Source: Undibacterium sp. (GTDB lineage Bacteria > Pseudomonadota > Gammaproteobacteria > Burkholderiales > Burkholderiaceae_D). Taken from it: a stretch of DNA of 49,893 nucleotides. Where the stretch lies: NCBI RefSeq assembly GCF_030651495.1, contig NZ_JAUSFI010000054.1:1-49893 (forward strand), in the 5' to 3' direction. How positions within the stretch are numbered: position 1 is the first letter of the stretch; the number at the start of each line of letters is the position of its first letter. The translations under genes were made by a program, and so were the position numbers. This document shows, one piece after another, positions 8,071 through 17,025 of the stretch. Below the pieces are notes generated by a model. The model had not been told where the DNA came from, made no database searches, and saw only the letters and a list, made by a program, of their open reading frames with translations.

Positions 8071-9861
8071 TTAGAACAAGTCTGCGTCGAGCGACAACAA
8101 ATTAGCAGAGCCAGAACGTGCCTGACGGATCAGCATCGCTGTTTCAGGGTACAAACGAGCGAAGTAGAAACGTGTCGTTGCTAATTTTGCGGTGTAGAAA
8201 GAATCGCCAGAGTCTTTTTTCTCCAGAGCGATTTTTGCCATTTGCGCAAAGAAATAGCTATAGACCAGATGGCCGACTACACGCAGATAAGGTACGGCAG
8301 CAGCGCCGACTTCATCTGGATTCTGGAAGGCCTTCATGCCGATTTCCATGGTCAATTTAGTGACTTTATCACCCAACTCACCTAACGGAGTGATGAACTC
8401 GGACAAAGCTTCATTCGTGCCATTGGCTTCAACAAAGGCTTGTACTTTGGCGCCAAACTTACGCAATTTTGCGCCGTTATCGCCCAAAATTTTACGACCC
8501 AACAAATCCAAAGACTGGATGGTGTTAGTACCTTCGTAAATCATGTTAATACGTGCATCACGAACATATTGTTCCATGCCCGATTCAGCGATAAAACCAT
8601 GGCCGCCATACACTTGCATACATTCGGAAGTCGCAACCCAGGCATTATCAGTAATAAAGGCTTTGATGATCGGCGTCAGCAAGGCAACTTCATCAGCGCA
8701 TTCTTTACGCACGGCTTCGTCAGGATGACTGAGTTCTTTATCCAATTGCAACGCGACATAAGAGCAAAATGCGCGAGCGCCTTCTGCATACGCCTTGGCG
8801 GTGAACAACATACGACGTACATCGGCATGCACAATAATTGGGTCTGCTGCTTTTTCAGGGGCCTTAACACCAGACAAACTGCGCATCTGGATACGGTCTT
8901 TGGCGTAGACCAAGGCATTTTGGTAAGCCACTTCGGTCAAACCCAGACTTTGCATGCCGACGCCCAGGCGTGCTGCATTCATGAATACGAACATCGCATT
9001 CAAACCCTTGTTCGGACCACCGATCAACCAGCCAGTTGCATCATCCAAATTCATCTGGCAAGTTGAATTGCCGTGGATACCCATTTTTTCTTCAATCGCG
9101 CCGCAGAAAATTGGATTGCGTGCACCGTTTGAACCATCGGCATTCGGCAGGAACTTAGGCACGATGAACAGTGAAATTCCTTTAGAACCTTCTGGTGCGC
9201 CCGGCAAACGCGCCAACACCAGATGCACGATGTTGTCAGCCATATCGTGTTCACCGGCAGAGATGAAAATCTTTGCGCCAGTGATTTTGTAGGAACCGTC
9301 TGCTTGTGGCTCAGCTTTAGAGCGCAGCATACCCAGATCAGTGCCGCAATGTGGCTCAGTCAGGCACATAGTGCCAGTCCAGTCGCCAGAAATTAATTTT
9401 GGCAGGTAAAGTGATTTTTGTTCTGCAGTACCGTGTTCATGGATACATTCGTAGGCACCGTGCGACAAACCCGGATACATTGTCCAGGCTTGATTTGCCG
9501 AATTCATCATTTCGTAGAATGAATTATTCAGTACCAACGGCAAGCCCTGACCACCAAATTCAGGATCGCAAGACAGTGCTGGCCAGCCAGCGGCTACATA
9601 TTGTTTGTACGCGTCTTTAAAGCCTTTTGGCGTAGTAACTTCTTTCGTTACTTTATCGTGATGACAGCCTTCGCGATCACCAGAGTAATTCAGCGGAAAT
9701 AACACTTCCGAAGTAAATTTGCCGCCCTCTTCCAACACTTGATTGATGATATCGGCATCAATCTCTTCATACTTCGGCAAATGCTTTAGTTCGCCTTCGA
9801 CGGCTAACAGCTCATGCAAAACAAACTGCATATCACGCAAGGGAGCGACGTATTGACCCAT
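8071..9861 (-). CDS. Acyl-CoA dehydrogenase with C-terminal extension
   Basis: A 596-residue flavin-dependent acyl-CoA dehydrogenase, longer than the usual 380-residue enzymes because of a C-terminal domain (about 470-596) found in the FadE/DmdC-like subfamily. It has the FAD-binding block TGTMCLTEPHCGTDLG, the second block ITGAKIFISAGEHDMA, and the catalytic base in MIYEGTNTIQ (Glu443). It begins with MGQYVAPLRDMQFVLHELL, a start typical of this subfamily. It introduces the 2,3-double bond of acyl-CoA and feeds electrons to ETF. First enzyme gene of the operon, 87 bp downstream of the TetR-type regulator. Confidence 0.92.
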   Translation of the reverse strand: MGQYVAPLRDMQFVLHELLAVEGELKHLPKYEEIDADIINQVLEEGGKFTSEVLFPLNYSGDREGCHHDKVTKEVTTPKGFKDAYKQYVAAGWPALSCDPEFGGQGLPLVLNNSFYEMMNSANQAWTMYPGLSHGAYECIHEHGTAEQKSLYLPKLISGDWTGTMCLTEPHCGTDLGMLRSKAEPQADGSYKITGAKIFISAGEHDMADNIVHLVLARLPGAPEGSKGISLFIVPKFLPNADGSNGARNPIFCGAIEEKMGIHGNSTCQMNLDDATGWLIGGPNKGLNAMFVFMNAARLGVGMQSLGLTEVAYQNALVYAKDRIQMRSLSGVKAPEKAADPIIVHADVRRMLFTAKAYAEGARAFCSYVALQLDKELSHPDEAVRKECADEVALLTPIIKAFITDNAWVATSECMQVYGGHGFIAESGMEQYVRDARINMIYEGTNTIQSLDLLGRKILGDNGAKLRKFGAKVQAFVEANGTNEALSEFITPLGELGDKVTKLTMEIGMKAFQNPDEVGAAAVPYLRVVGHLVYSYFFAQMAKIALEKKDSGDSFYTAKLATTRFYFARLYPETAMLIRQARSGSANLLSLDADLF

Positions 9862-9948
9862 TATTTTCTCCAGAAGACAAAATTAAAACAGTTAAATTAC
9901 AAAACATAAAATTTGATGCTACACATCCCGACGACAACACTGAAAATC

Positions 9949-10566
9949 TCAGATTCTAGCTGGGGCATAACATTCAATCATTCTTTCAAAACCGATTTCA
10001 GCCCGACCAACGCTGCCAGGCTTTCTCAAAAAACGCGCATCGTGATGCAATGCCAGTATCAGTCCATACATTTCATAGACGATCTGTTCAGGATCGACAT
10101 CTGCGCGTAAATGACCCAAGGCAATTGCCTGAGTCGCAGCACGACGCAAGGCACCTTGCCAAGCATGTACCATTCCAACCAGTTCTTCACGGATCGGACC
10201 TTGCCGGTCATCGTATTCTGCCGCGCCACTAATGTAGATGCAGCCAGAGGCAATCTCTACAGTGACGCGCTTAACCCAAAATGCAAACATCGACTGCAAA
10301 CGCGGTAAGCCACGCTCCTCCTTCATGCTGGGATAGAATACTTCTTGCTCGAAATGATGATGATATAACTTCAACACTTCGATCTGCAAATCCTCACGCG
10401 AGCCAAAATGCGCAAACACGCCTGATTTACTCATGTTCATTTTATCGGCAAGCAAGCCTATGGTCAGGCCTTCAATGCCGTCACGGCTAGCGGCATCCAA
10501 TGCCACATCAAGAATGGCAGCGCGGGTTAATTCCCCTTTACGCATGAATTTTGATGTTATATTCAT
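9949..10566 (-). CDS. TetR/AcrR-family regulator of the fatty-acid cluster
   Basis: A 205-residue repressor with an N-terminal TetR helix-turn-helix (TIGLLADKMNMSKSGVFAHF) and a C-terminal ligand-binding domain of the YsiA-like type. It is the first gene in front of the beta-oxidation operon, in the same direction, so it probably responds to acyl-CoA and controls this cluster (inference). Two starts are possible, ATG 10566 and ATG 10545; neither has a strong ribosome binding site. A 24-bp imperfect palindrome upstream is a candidate operator. Confidence 0.88.
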   Translation of the reverse strand: MNITSKFMRKGELTRAAILDVALDAASRDGIEGLTIGLLADKMNMSKSGVFAHFGSREDLQIEVLKLYHHHFEQEVFYPSMKEERGLPRLQSMFAFWVKRVTVEIASGCIYISGAAEYDDRQGPIREELVGMVHAWQGALRRAATQAIALGHLRADVDPEQIVYEMYGLILALHHDARFLRKPGSVGRAEIGFERMIECYAPARI

Positions 10567-10625
10567 ATTGGATAGTATTTCTTAAAATGATTCATTAATG
10601 CATCTATTTGTTGCAAACATGTGAA

Positions 10626-10649
10626 TTAATCGAACGCTCGTACTATTAA
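10626..10649. promoter_or_regulatory. Candidate TetR-type operator
   Basis: TTAAT at 10626 and ATTAA ending at 10649 flank a core with half-sites GAACG and CGTAC around a CT centre, giving an imperfect 24-bp palindrome 60 bp upstream of the tetR-type gene. Size, symmetry and position suit autoregulation by that TetR protein. No binding evidence is available. Confidence 0.45.
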
Positions 10650-10744
10650 GCACAGCGCACTAAAAGTCAAACCAGAAAACGGCTTTAGAGGAGAGTATCT
10701 ACTATGTTTATCGCCCTTACGGCAACATATCCGCATCGTCCGTA

Positions 10745-11146
10745 TTAGCTTCTGGTGAAATCCAGCTGGCGACGCTCGCGCTTAGTAGGACGCCGGGCGA
10801 GGACGGCACCGGGCTCTTGGTACAATTTTTTGTTTTCAGCAGCCACTGCTCGTTTAGCTGCACTAGCACTAGTCTCTTGATACATAGTCTGCGCCACGCT
10901 GGCGGAGCCACGCACTTCGAGAAGCCGCAATACTTCAATCTGCCACACTTGCTCAGCCTGATGCACCTCAATCAAATCACCCAATTTCACACCGTGCGAT
11001 GGTTTTACCCGCAGCTCATTTTGGAGTACCCGTCCCAGCTCCACCGCATGGGTAGCCAAGGTTCTGGTCTTAAAAAAACGTGCGGCCCACAGCCATTTAT
11101 CAATTCTTGCGTTGTCACTCATTGGAAAAAGAATTACCTGCGTCAT
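10745..11146 (-). CDS. hslR: RNA-binding S4 domain protein, Hsp15-like
   Basis: A protein of 133 residues (or 125 if translation starts at ATG 11122). The S4 domain occupies the N-terminal half (ARIDKWLWAARFFKTRTLA, then GVKLGDLIEV). The C-terminal tail is rich in Arg/Lys (RRPTKRERRQLDF), as in Hsp15. Hsp15 binds free 50S subunits carrying nascent chains after heat shock and helps recycle them. Neither candidate start has a convincing Shine-Dalgarno sequence. Its neighbours are not functionally linked. Confidence 0.87.
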   Translation of the reverse strand: MTQVILFPMSDNARIDKWLWAARFFKTRTLATHAVELGRVLQNELRVKPSHGVKLGDLIEVHQAEQVWQIEVLRLLEVRGSASVAQTMYQETSASAAKRAVAAENKKLYQEPGAVLARRPTKRERRQLDFTRS

Positions 11147-11293
11147 TTAATTTAAAAACGATCATACTATTTTATTCAATGTATTTCACCCTGATTGCAA
11201 TTTCAAGTGTTTTCTAGCCAACTCGCCCAAAGACAGGAAAAGCACGGCTCCAAAGCAATGCCAGCTGAAGAGTCAATGTTCCTCGACCAGTCC

Positions 11294-12457
11294 CTAGGTG
11301 TAACTGCCTAACGTTGCAATACGCATCAAGCCACGATATAACAGATATGCCGTGCCATACCAGAGCCGTTGGTACCATGGATAATTGGCATAATCCTTAG
11401 CGTTTACCGGCACCCCATCCACAATACCCTGCTCAAGGTGAGCGATCAAAATGCTGGCGAACCCTTGGTCTCGGATAACGACATTGGCTTCCTGATTCAC
11501 AAACAAACTTAATCCATCAAAATTACTTGAGCCGACCGTCGCCCAGTCGTGATCAATAACTGCCACTTTTGCGTGCAATTGGGTTTTTTTGTATTCAACA
11601 ATTTTGACGCCGTGCTGTAACAATTTAGGATAAAAAGAATGCGCCACGGCGTCCTGCAGGCGAAATTCTCCGACCCCGATCAACAAAGTCACATCAACGC
11701 CTCGGCTCGCCGCCGAAATGAGCGCGCTGCGGAATTTTCGGCCAGGCGCAAAATAAGGATTAGCCAGAATGGCACGTTTTCTCGCCATCCCCAAGGCGTG
11801 TAAATAGGCGCGCTGTATAGTGCTCCGATTGCGCAGGTTATCACGCACAACGAAGGCTGCCTGCACCGGCTGATGTGAACGGGAGAACGCGTCCTGACGC
11901 AATTTACGCATTAACTGTAAGCGCGATTTTAAATCCAACTTACCCAATCTCCACCATTGCGCCTCTATTTCCAGATGAACATGATCAACCAGCCCTCCGG
12001 TGACCCGAACCGCAAAATCCCAGCGTGGAAACTCAAGTAGTTTCCCAGAGCCATCGTCGGCGACAAAATCATCAATGATATTCAGGCCGCCGACCAGCGC
12101 AACGCGGCGATCAAAAACGCACATTTTCCTGTGGGTACGCGCCAGACCGCGTTTGAACCAAGGGTTAAAACAACGGCATTCGACACCAGATTCTGTAAAT
12201 TCTTTGACCAGCAACTCCGAACGCTTGCCGCCGCAACCTATCCAGTCAACGATGACACGCACCTGTACCCCACGTGCCGCTGCGCTTATGAGTGCGGCCT
12301 GCACTTGAGCAGAGGTCGCATCGTCGGCAAAAATATAAGTTTCAAGATAAATCTCGGCTGTTGCCTGGTCTATCTCAGCGAGCAACGCAGAAAAAAAATC
12401 AGTCCCGCAATAAAGTAAACGAACTTCATTACCGGGGATGAAATTAAGTCTACGCAT
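11294..12457 (-). CDS. clsB: Cardiolipin synthase B-like phospholipase D-family protein
   Basis: A 387-residue phospholipase D-superfamily protein with two HKD motifs: HRKMCVFD near residue 107 followed by GGLNI, and HAKVAVIDHD near residue 294 followed by GSSNFDG. The lack of N-terminal membrane segments and the length match ClsB/YbhO, which makes cardiolipin by phosphatidyl transfer between phospholipids at the inner membrane. It starts 4 bp after the EEP-family gene, reproducing the ybhP-ybhO pairing known from enterobacteria. Confidence 0.9.
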   Translation of the reverse strand: MRRLNFIPGNEVRLLYCGTDFFSALLAEIDQATAEIYLETYIFADDATSAQVQAALISAAARGVQVRVIVDWIGCGGKRSELLVKEFTESGVECRCFNPWFKRGLARTHRKMCVFDRRVALVGGLNIIDDFVADDGSGKLLEFPRWDFAVRVTGGLVDHVHLEIEAQWWRLGKLDLKSRLQLMRKLRQDAFSRSHQPVQAAFVVRDNLRNRSTIQRAYLHALGMARKRAILANPYFAPGRKFRSALISAASRGVDVTLLIGVGEFRLQDAVAHSFYPKLLQHGVKIVEYKKTQLHAKVAVIDHDWATVGSSNFDGLSLFVNQEANVVIRDQGFASILIAHLEQGIVDGVPVNAKDYANYPWYQRLWYGTAYLLYRGLMRIATLGSYT

Positions 12458-12461
12458 TACT

Positions 12462-13271
12462 TCAGCCGGGAGGGGGTAAGAGATTCAGCGTAACAACAAT
12501 GGGGACATGATCAGACAAAGAAGTCCAGGGCGCACCACCCAACACCTCGGCATGCTCCACTTTGAAGCCGCGCAGATAAACACGATCAAGGCACAGCCAA
12601 GGCAAGCCGGCCGGAAAAGTACGCGCATGAATGGACCGCGGCTGACTGAACAAAGACCGTATGCCACGCAGAGTAACGGGAGATGATCCATGGTGCCCCT
12701 CCACATCAAATGCCTCTATGACACCTAATTGCTGATACAGAGTCTGACTAAGACCTTTACTCCAGTCATTAAAGTCACCGGCAATGATCAACGGCGCATT
12801 CGGCGGCAAACTATTTTTAATCTCGTTAATCAGCGCCTGTACCTGTCGCCGTCGGCTCACCGCAAACAACCCAAGGTGAATCACAAAGCAATGTACATCC
12901 ACGCCCTCAACCCGTATCGCTGTATGCAAGATACCGCGCTGCTCATAAGCATGGTCGGACACATCATAATTAATGGAAGAAGTAATCGGAAACCGGCTGA
13001 GAAAAGCATTGCCGTGATGCCCATGCTCATATACCGCATTCATGCCATATGCGACTTCATGTGAGTCACCTGCCAGAAAATCATGCTGGCCAATCTCGGG
13101 CCAGCGTGTGTGAATTTCGGCATGGTAATCATGTTGTCCCTGGACCTCTTGCAAAAAAACCAAGTCAGCATCGAGCAAATCGATGGCTGCTTTGATACCG
13201 TGTATCCGCGCCTTGCGCCCAAATGCGCTGACGCCTTTGTGAATGTTATAGGTGGCAATGCGCAATTTCAT
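12462..13271 (-). CDS. Endonuclease/exonuclease/phosphatase family protein (YbhP-like)
   Basis: A 269-residue metal-dependent DNase I-fold protein. Motifs include ATYNIHKG near the N-terminus, a central FLQEVQG, AGDFNDW and a terminal SDHVPIV. The ATG at 13271 is preceded by GGAGAA, while the longer open frame upstream overlaps the nudB gene. It is followed directly by clsB. The YbhP family may act on phospholipid or nucleic acid phosphodiesters, but its substrate is not established. Confidence 0.88.
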   Translation of the reverse strand: MKLRIATYNIHKGVSAFGRKARIHGIKAAIDLLDADLVFLQEVQGQHDYHAEIHTRWPEIGQHDFLAGDSHEVAYGMNAVYEHGHHGNAFLSRFPITSSINYDVSDHAYEQRGILHTAIRVEGVDVHCFVIHLGLFAVSRRRQVQALINEIKNSLPPNAPLIIAGDFNDWSKGLSQTLYQQLGVIEAFDVEGHHGSSPVTLRGIRSLFSQPRSIHARTFPAGLPWLCLDRVYLRGFKVEHAEVLGGAPWTSLSDHVPIVVTLNLLPPPG

Positions 13272-13284
13272 TCGAGTTCTCCGT

Positions 13285-13728
13285 TTATTTTCGGCTGGGC
13301 AACTGCAAAATGGCTTCGGCATTCGAAGCAGAAAAACACAGGTCGGCGGCGGCGCGATGCGCCAGCCATTGATGACGGATGTGTTCACGCGGTGCCAGTG
13401 TGATGACAGTATCTCGTGGCACGCACAGACCAAATACATGTTCCGTATTTTGCGTCACACCCGGCGCATAACGATGGCGCCAGACTGGATAAATTTCGTA
13501 GCTATTGGAAAGTTGCCAATCGCGCAAATCAAACTGCGTTGTATCAATACCGGTTTCCTCCTGCACCTCACGCTGCGCGGTGAAGGGTAAAGCCTCATCG
13601 AATGAATCTTTGGAGCCGGTCACGGATTGCCAGAAGCCAGGCTTGTCAGCACGCTCGATTAACAGAACATCCAGGTCAGGCGTATAGATAACAACGAGGA
13701 CAGATTCGGGGATTTTATAGTCGATCAT
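13285..13728 (-). CDS. nudB: Dihydroneopterin triphosphate diphosphatase (Nudix)
   Basis: A Nudix hydrolase of 147 residues, which in folate synthesis removes pyrophosphate from dihydroneopterin triphosphate. The N-terminal SVLVVIYTPDLDVLLIERAD and the HRYAPGVTQNTEH segment match NudB. The Nudix box REVQEETG is intact, but one extra residue lies between the leading Gly and the first Glu compared with Escherichia. A longer version from ATG 13755 (156 residues) is possible; neither start has a clear ribosome binding site. It lies between aspS and the EEP gene, an arrangement conserved in betaproteobacteria. Confidence 0.88.
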   Translation of the reverse strand: MIDYKIPESVLVVIYTPDLDVLLIERADKPGFWQSVTGSKDSFDEALPFTAQREVQEETGIDTTQFDLRDWQLSNSYEIYPVWRHRYAPGVTQNTEHVFGLCVPRDTVITLAPREHIRHQWLAHRAAADLCFSASNAEAILQLPSRK

Positions 13729-13937
13729 TTTTATCAGATCTGCAATCCAAGCCATTCAAATTCAGACATAGAAATTCGTGAAATAAGAAAGCTTCATTTC
13801 AGCAATAACGAATGATTGCTTAGAGAGAAGTAGTACAAGGAATGACGGTGGCTATCATGAACACTACCAGACAGCATCCCATCATATTTAGTGCAATTCA
13901 ATACAAACTTTTTAACACGCATTTTTCGACATCGCTG

Positions 13938-13959
13938 CCTCCCCGCTTGCGCAGGGAGG
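13938..13959. other. Hairpin downstream of aspS
   Basis: CCTCCC (13938-13943) and GGGAGG (13954-13959) form a 6-bp GC-rich stem in the 271-bp gap between aspS and nudB. It lacks a T-run on the minus strand, so a weak or factor-dependent terminator is as much as can be said. I see nothing else in this gap. Confidence 0.4.
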
Positions 13960-13999
13960 ACATGCCAAAAAAATGGGCAATGTCAGCGCAATGTTCCTA

Positions 14000-15802
14000 T
14001 CAGACGACTTTAGCTTCGGTCGTGCGCAAACGAATATGCAATTCTTTCAACTGTTTCTCATCTACCGCTGACGGAGCCTGAGTCAGCAGACACTGTGCAC
14101 GTTGAGTTTTAGGGAAAGCGATCACGTCACGGATCGATTCGGCACCCGTCATCATGGTGACAATCCGATCCAGACCAAACGCCAGGCCACCATGCGGAGG
14201 CGCGCCGTATTGCAATGCATCGAGCAAGAAACCAAATTTGAGTTGCGCTTCTTCTTCATCAATCTTCAGGGCGCGGAACACCTTGCTTTGCACCTCGGCG
14301 CGATGGATACGGACTGAACCGCCACCCAGTTCCCAGCCATTCAAGACCATATCGTAAGCCTTGGAAATACAATTGCCCGGATCGCTTTCCATCAAGTCTT
14401 CATGACCATCTTTTGGCGCAGTGAAAGGATGGTGCGTGGCAGACCAACGGTCGTTCGCTTCATCGTATTCAAACATCGGGAAATCGATGACCCACAATGG
14501 TTTCCATACATCATCAAACAAACCATTCGCTTTACCAAATTGGCTATGGCCAACTTTGACACGCAAGGCGCCGATCGCATCGTTGACGATTTTCGCCTTA
14601 TCAGCACCGAAGAAAATCAGATCGCCATCTTGTGCGCCGGTTAATTCCAAGATCTGCGTCAATGCGGCATCGTGCAGATTTTTAACGATAGGTGACTGCA
14701 AGCCATCACGGCCTTGCGACTTATCGTTAACTTTGATGTAAGCCAGGCCTTTAGCGCCATAAATCGCGACAAACTGCGTGTAAGCATCGATTTCGGAACG
14801 CGGCATATTTGCCCCACCCGGTACGCGCAAGCCAACCACGCGACCATTGACCATATTGGCAGCACCGGAGAAGACCTTGAAGTCCACATCCTTCATCACT
14901 GCGGTCAGGTCGGTGAATTGCAATTTAACGCGCATATCGGGCTTGTCAGAACCATACAGGCCCATCGCTTCGAAGTAATCCATCACCGGAAAAGGATTCG
15001 GCAAATCGATGTTCAGCGTATTTTTAAAGACCAGGCGGATCATTTCTTCAAACATGTCGCGGATTTCTTGCTCCGACATGAAAGAGGTTTCGCAATCGAT
15101 CTGGGTAAATTCTGGCTGGCGGTCAGCGCGCAGATCTTCGTCGCGGAAGCATTTAACGATCTGGTAATAACGGTCAAAGTTGGCGACCATCAGCAATTGC
15201 TTGAACAATTGCGGCGATTGCGGCAAGGCAAAAAATTCGCCGGCATTGACACGGGATGGCACCAGATAATCGCGCGCGCCTTCTGGTGTCGATTTGGTCA
15301 GCATCGGCGTTTCGATATCGATGAAGCCGTTAGCATCAAGAAACTTGCGCACTTCCATCGTGACTTTGTAGCGCAGGCGCAGATTGTTTTGCATCTGCGG
15401 ACGACGCAAATCGAGCACGCGATGGGTCAGACGCGTGGTCTCGGACAGATTGTCATCATCGAGCTGGAACGGTGGCGTGATGGAAGCGTTCAACACTTCC
15501 AGGTTGTCACAGACCACTTCGATTTTGCCGGATTTGAGATTCGGATTGACGGTGCCATCTGGACGAGGACGTACTACGCCAGTGATACGCAGGCAGAATT
15601 CATTGCGCACCGATTCAGCGGCTTTAAACACATCGACATTTTCTGGATTGCAGACCACCTGCACCAAGCCCTCGCGGTCACGCAAGTCAATAAAAATCAC
15701 CCCGCCATGATCGCGACGACGATGTACCCAGCCGCACAGGCTCACGGTTTGGCCGAGTAAGTCCTCATTGGTGAGGCCGCAGTAATTGGTACGCATGGAC
15801 AT
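14000..15802 (-). CDS. aspS: Aspartyl-tRNA synthetase
   Basis: A 600-residue class II synthetase of the bacterial type: N-terminal OB-fold anticodon-binding domain ([22 protein letters not shown]), catalytic core with motif 2 ([21 protein letters not shown], loop between the two strands) and motif 3 ([11 protein letters not shown]), and the GAD domain inserted in the middle (about 300-415). AAGGTAAG-like sequence precedes the start, so either ATG 15802 or ATG 15796 would work. It lies in the conserved FmdB-DUF502-aspS-nudB block. The whole opposite strand also stays open over long stretches, an effect of codon bias. Confidence 0.97.
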   Translation of the reverse strand: MSMRTNYCGLTNEDLLGQTVSLCGWVHRRRDHGGVIFIDLRDREGLVQVVCNPENVDVFKAAESVRNEFCLRITGVVRPRPDGTVNPNLKSGKIEVVCDNLEVLNASITPPFQLDDDNLSETTRLTHRVLDLRRPQMQNNLRLRYKVTMEVRKFLDANGFIDIETPMLTKSTPEGARDYLVPSRVNAGEFFALPQSPQLFKQLLMVANFDRYYQIVKCFRDEDLRADRQPEFTQIDCETSFMSEQEIRDMFEEMIRLVFKNTLNIDLPNPFPVMDYFEAMGLYGSDKPDMRVKLQFTDLTAVMKDVDFKVFSGAANMVNGRVVGLRVPGGANMPRSEIDAYTQFVAIYGAKGLAYIKVNDKSQGRDGLQSPIVKNLHDAALTQILELTGAQDGDLIFFGADKAKIVNDAIGALRVKVGHSQFGKANGLFDDVWKPLWVIDFPMFEYDEANDRWSATHHPFTAPKDGHEDLMESDPGNCISKAYDMVLNGWELGGGSVRIHRAEVQSKVFRALKIDEEEAQLKFGFLLDALQYGAPPHGGLAFGLDRIVTMMTGAESIRDVIAFPKTQRAQCLLTQAPSAVDEKQLKELHIRLRTTEAKVV

Positions 15803-15887
15803 AATTTCTTACCTGTCTTTATTCAAATATGTAAAGTTAAATGTATTCGTATGGCTATGTTGGCTCAGTTGTCTAACTCAGGGCAAC

Positions 15888-16496
15888 TTATTTCTTTTCT
15901 AATGGTAAATGGTCTGGTGCAACCACTCCCATAGACACAATATATTTGAGTGCCGCATCGACACTCATATCCAACTCGATGGTATCGGCTCTCGGCACCA
16001 TCAGAAAAAAACCAGAAGTCGGGTTAGGCGTGGTCGGCACGTAAATGCTGACGTAGTCACCCTGTAAATGGTTGGCGACATCGCCGCCTGGAACACCTGT
16101 CAGAAAAGCAATTGTCCAGGAACCCTGACGTGGATACTGCACCAACACCGCTTTGCGAAACGCATTGCCCGATGAAGAAAACAAAGTATCCGATACTTGC
16201 TTGACGCTGGAGTAAATCGAATTAACGATAGGAATACGCTTTAACAGCGCTTCCCAGGCTTCTACCACATAATTACCGATAAAATTTTGTGCCAGCAAGC
16301 CGGTAAAAAAAATGATCAGCAAGGTCAAAATCGTACCGATGCCCAACACCTGAAAGCCAACCAGTTGCTCAGGGCGCCACTGCGCTGGCAACAGCAATAA
16401 TGACTGGTCCATGGTGCTGATAATGGCATGCAACACCCACAGCGTGATCGCCAGCGGTACCAAAATCAACAAGCCTGTGATGAAATATTTACGCAT
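15888..16496 (-). CDS. DUF502 family membrane protein
   Basis: A 202-residue protein of the DUF502/COG2928 family. Two hydrophobic segments are visible, about 5-25 and 50-75, followed by a soluble domain with TIAFLTGVPGGDVA and YVPTTPNPTSGFF, both family-typical. The molecular function is unknown. It lies between fmdB and aspS, as in many betaproteobacteria. Confidence 0.88.
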   Translation of the reverse strand: MRKYFITGLLILVPLAITLWVLHAIISTMDQSLLLLPAQWRPEQLVGFQVLGIGTILTLLIIFFTGLLAQNFIGNYVVEAWEALLKRIPIVNSIYSSVKQVSDTLFSSSGNAFRKAVLVQYPRQGSWTIAFLTGVPGGDVANHLQGDYVSIYVPTTPNPTSGFFLMVPRADTIELDMSVDAALKYIVSMGVVAPDHLPLEKK

Positions 16497-16544
16497 GGTC
16501 TTCAGTTCGCCCTGTTGATGGAGATGATAGAGATGATCGGATCA

Positions 16545-16922
16545 TCAGGCTGCCTTGTTGTCGGAACTGCCACTCGTGGAGGCAGGTACCGGGGCAGAAA
16601 CAGGTGCCGCAGCAGAAGCCGGAGCGCCCGCTGAGGCAGCAGCAACGGCAGTTGTGGCGACGGCAGGAGCGGCGGCGGCGGCATTGTCAGATACAGGGGC
16701 GGTATCAGCAGCGGGGGCAGCACCAACGCCAACGCCAGAACCACCACGGAAATCGGTCACATACCAGCCAGATCCCTTTAACTGAAAACCGGCAGCAGTC
16801 ACCTGCTTTTTAAAGCTCGACTTGCCACATTCAAGACAAACAGTCAGTGGTTCGTCAGACATCTTTTGCAACACGTCCTTGGCAAATCCACATTCTTCGC
16901 AGCGGTAAGCATAGATAGGCAT
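16545..16922 (-). CDS. FmdB-family zinc ribbon protein with Ala/Pro/Ser-rich tail
   Basis: A 125-residue protein. The N-terminal 60 residues are the FmdB/CxxC zinc ribbon: MPIYAYRCEECG with Cys8 and Cys11, then VCLECGK giving the second pair, and the family's GSGWYVTDFRG segment. The last 60 residues are low-complexity Ala/Pro/Ser/Val sequence without recognisable fold, probably disordered. The family is thought to bind zinc and may be regulatory; its role here is unknown. Confidence 0.85.
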   Translation of the reverse strand: MPIYAYRCEECGFAKDVLQKMSDEPLTVCLECGKSSFKKQVTAAGFQLKGSGWYVTDFRGGSGVGVGAAPAADTAPVSDNAAAAAPAVATTAVAAASAGAPASAAAPVSAPVPASTSGSSDNKAA

Positions 16923-17025
16923 CTTGTTTATCCAAAAAATCTTGTAAAACCCTGAATTATAAAGCTTTTTTGCTGCGTTTTACACTTACCCCGAGACTGG
17001 CAGCAGCATAGCGCCCAGAGACGTC

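Noticed and set aside
8440..9066. 208-codon plus-strand ORF opposite the acyl-CoA dehydrogenase
   Set aside because: Shadow of a recognised enzyme gene with no motif of its own.
10704..10748. 14-codon ORF with GAGGAG upstream
   Set aside because: Too short, overlaps the end of hslR on the other strand, and has no downstream partner to attenuate.
14714..15760. 348-codon plus-strand ORF opposite aspS
   Set aside because: Antisense shadow of aspartyl-tRNA synthetase with no recognisable domain.
16555..16785. Ala/Thr-rich plus-strand ORF opposite the FmdB tail
   Set aside because: It mirrors the low-complexity GC-rich tail of the FmdB gene, which explains its composition.
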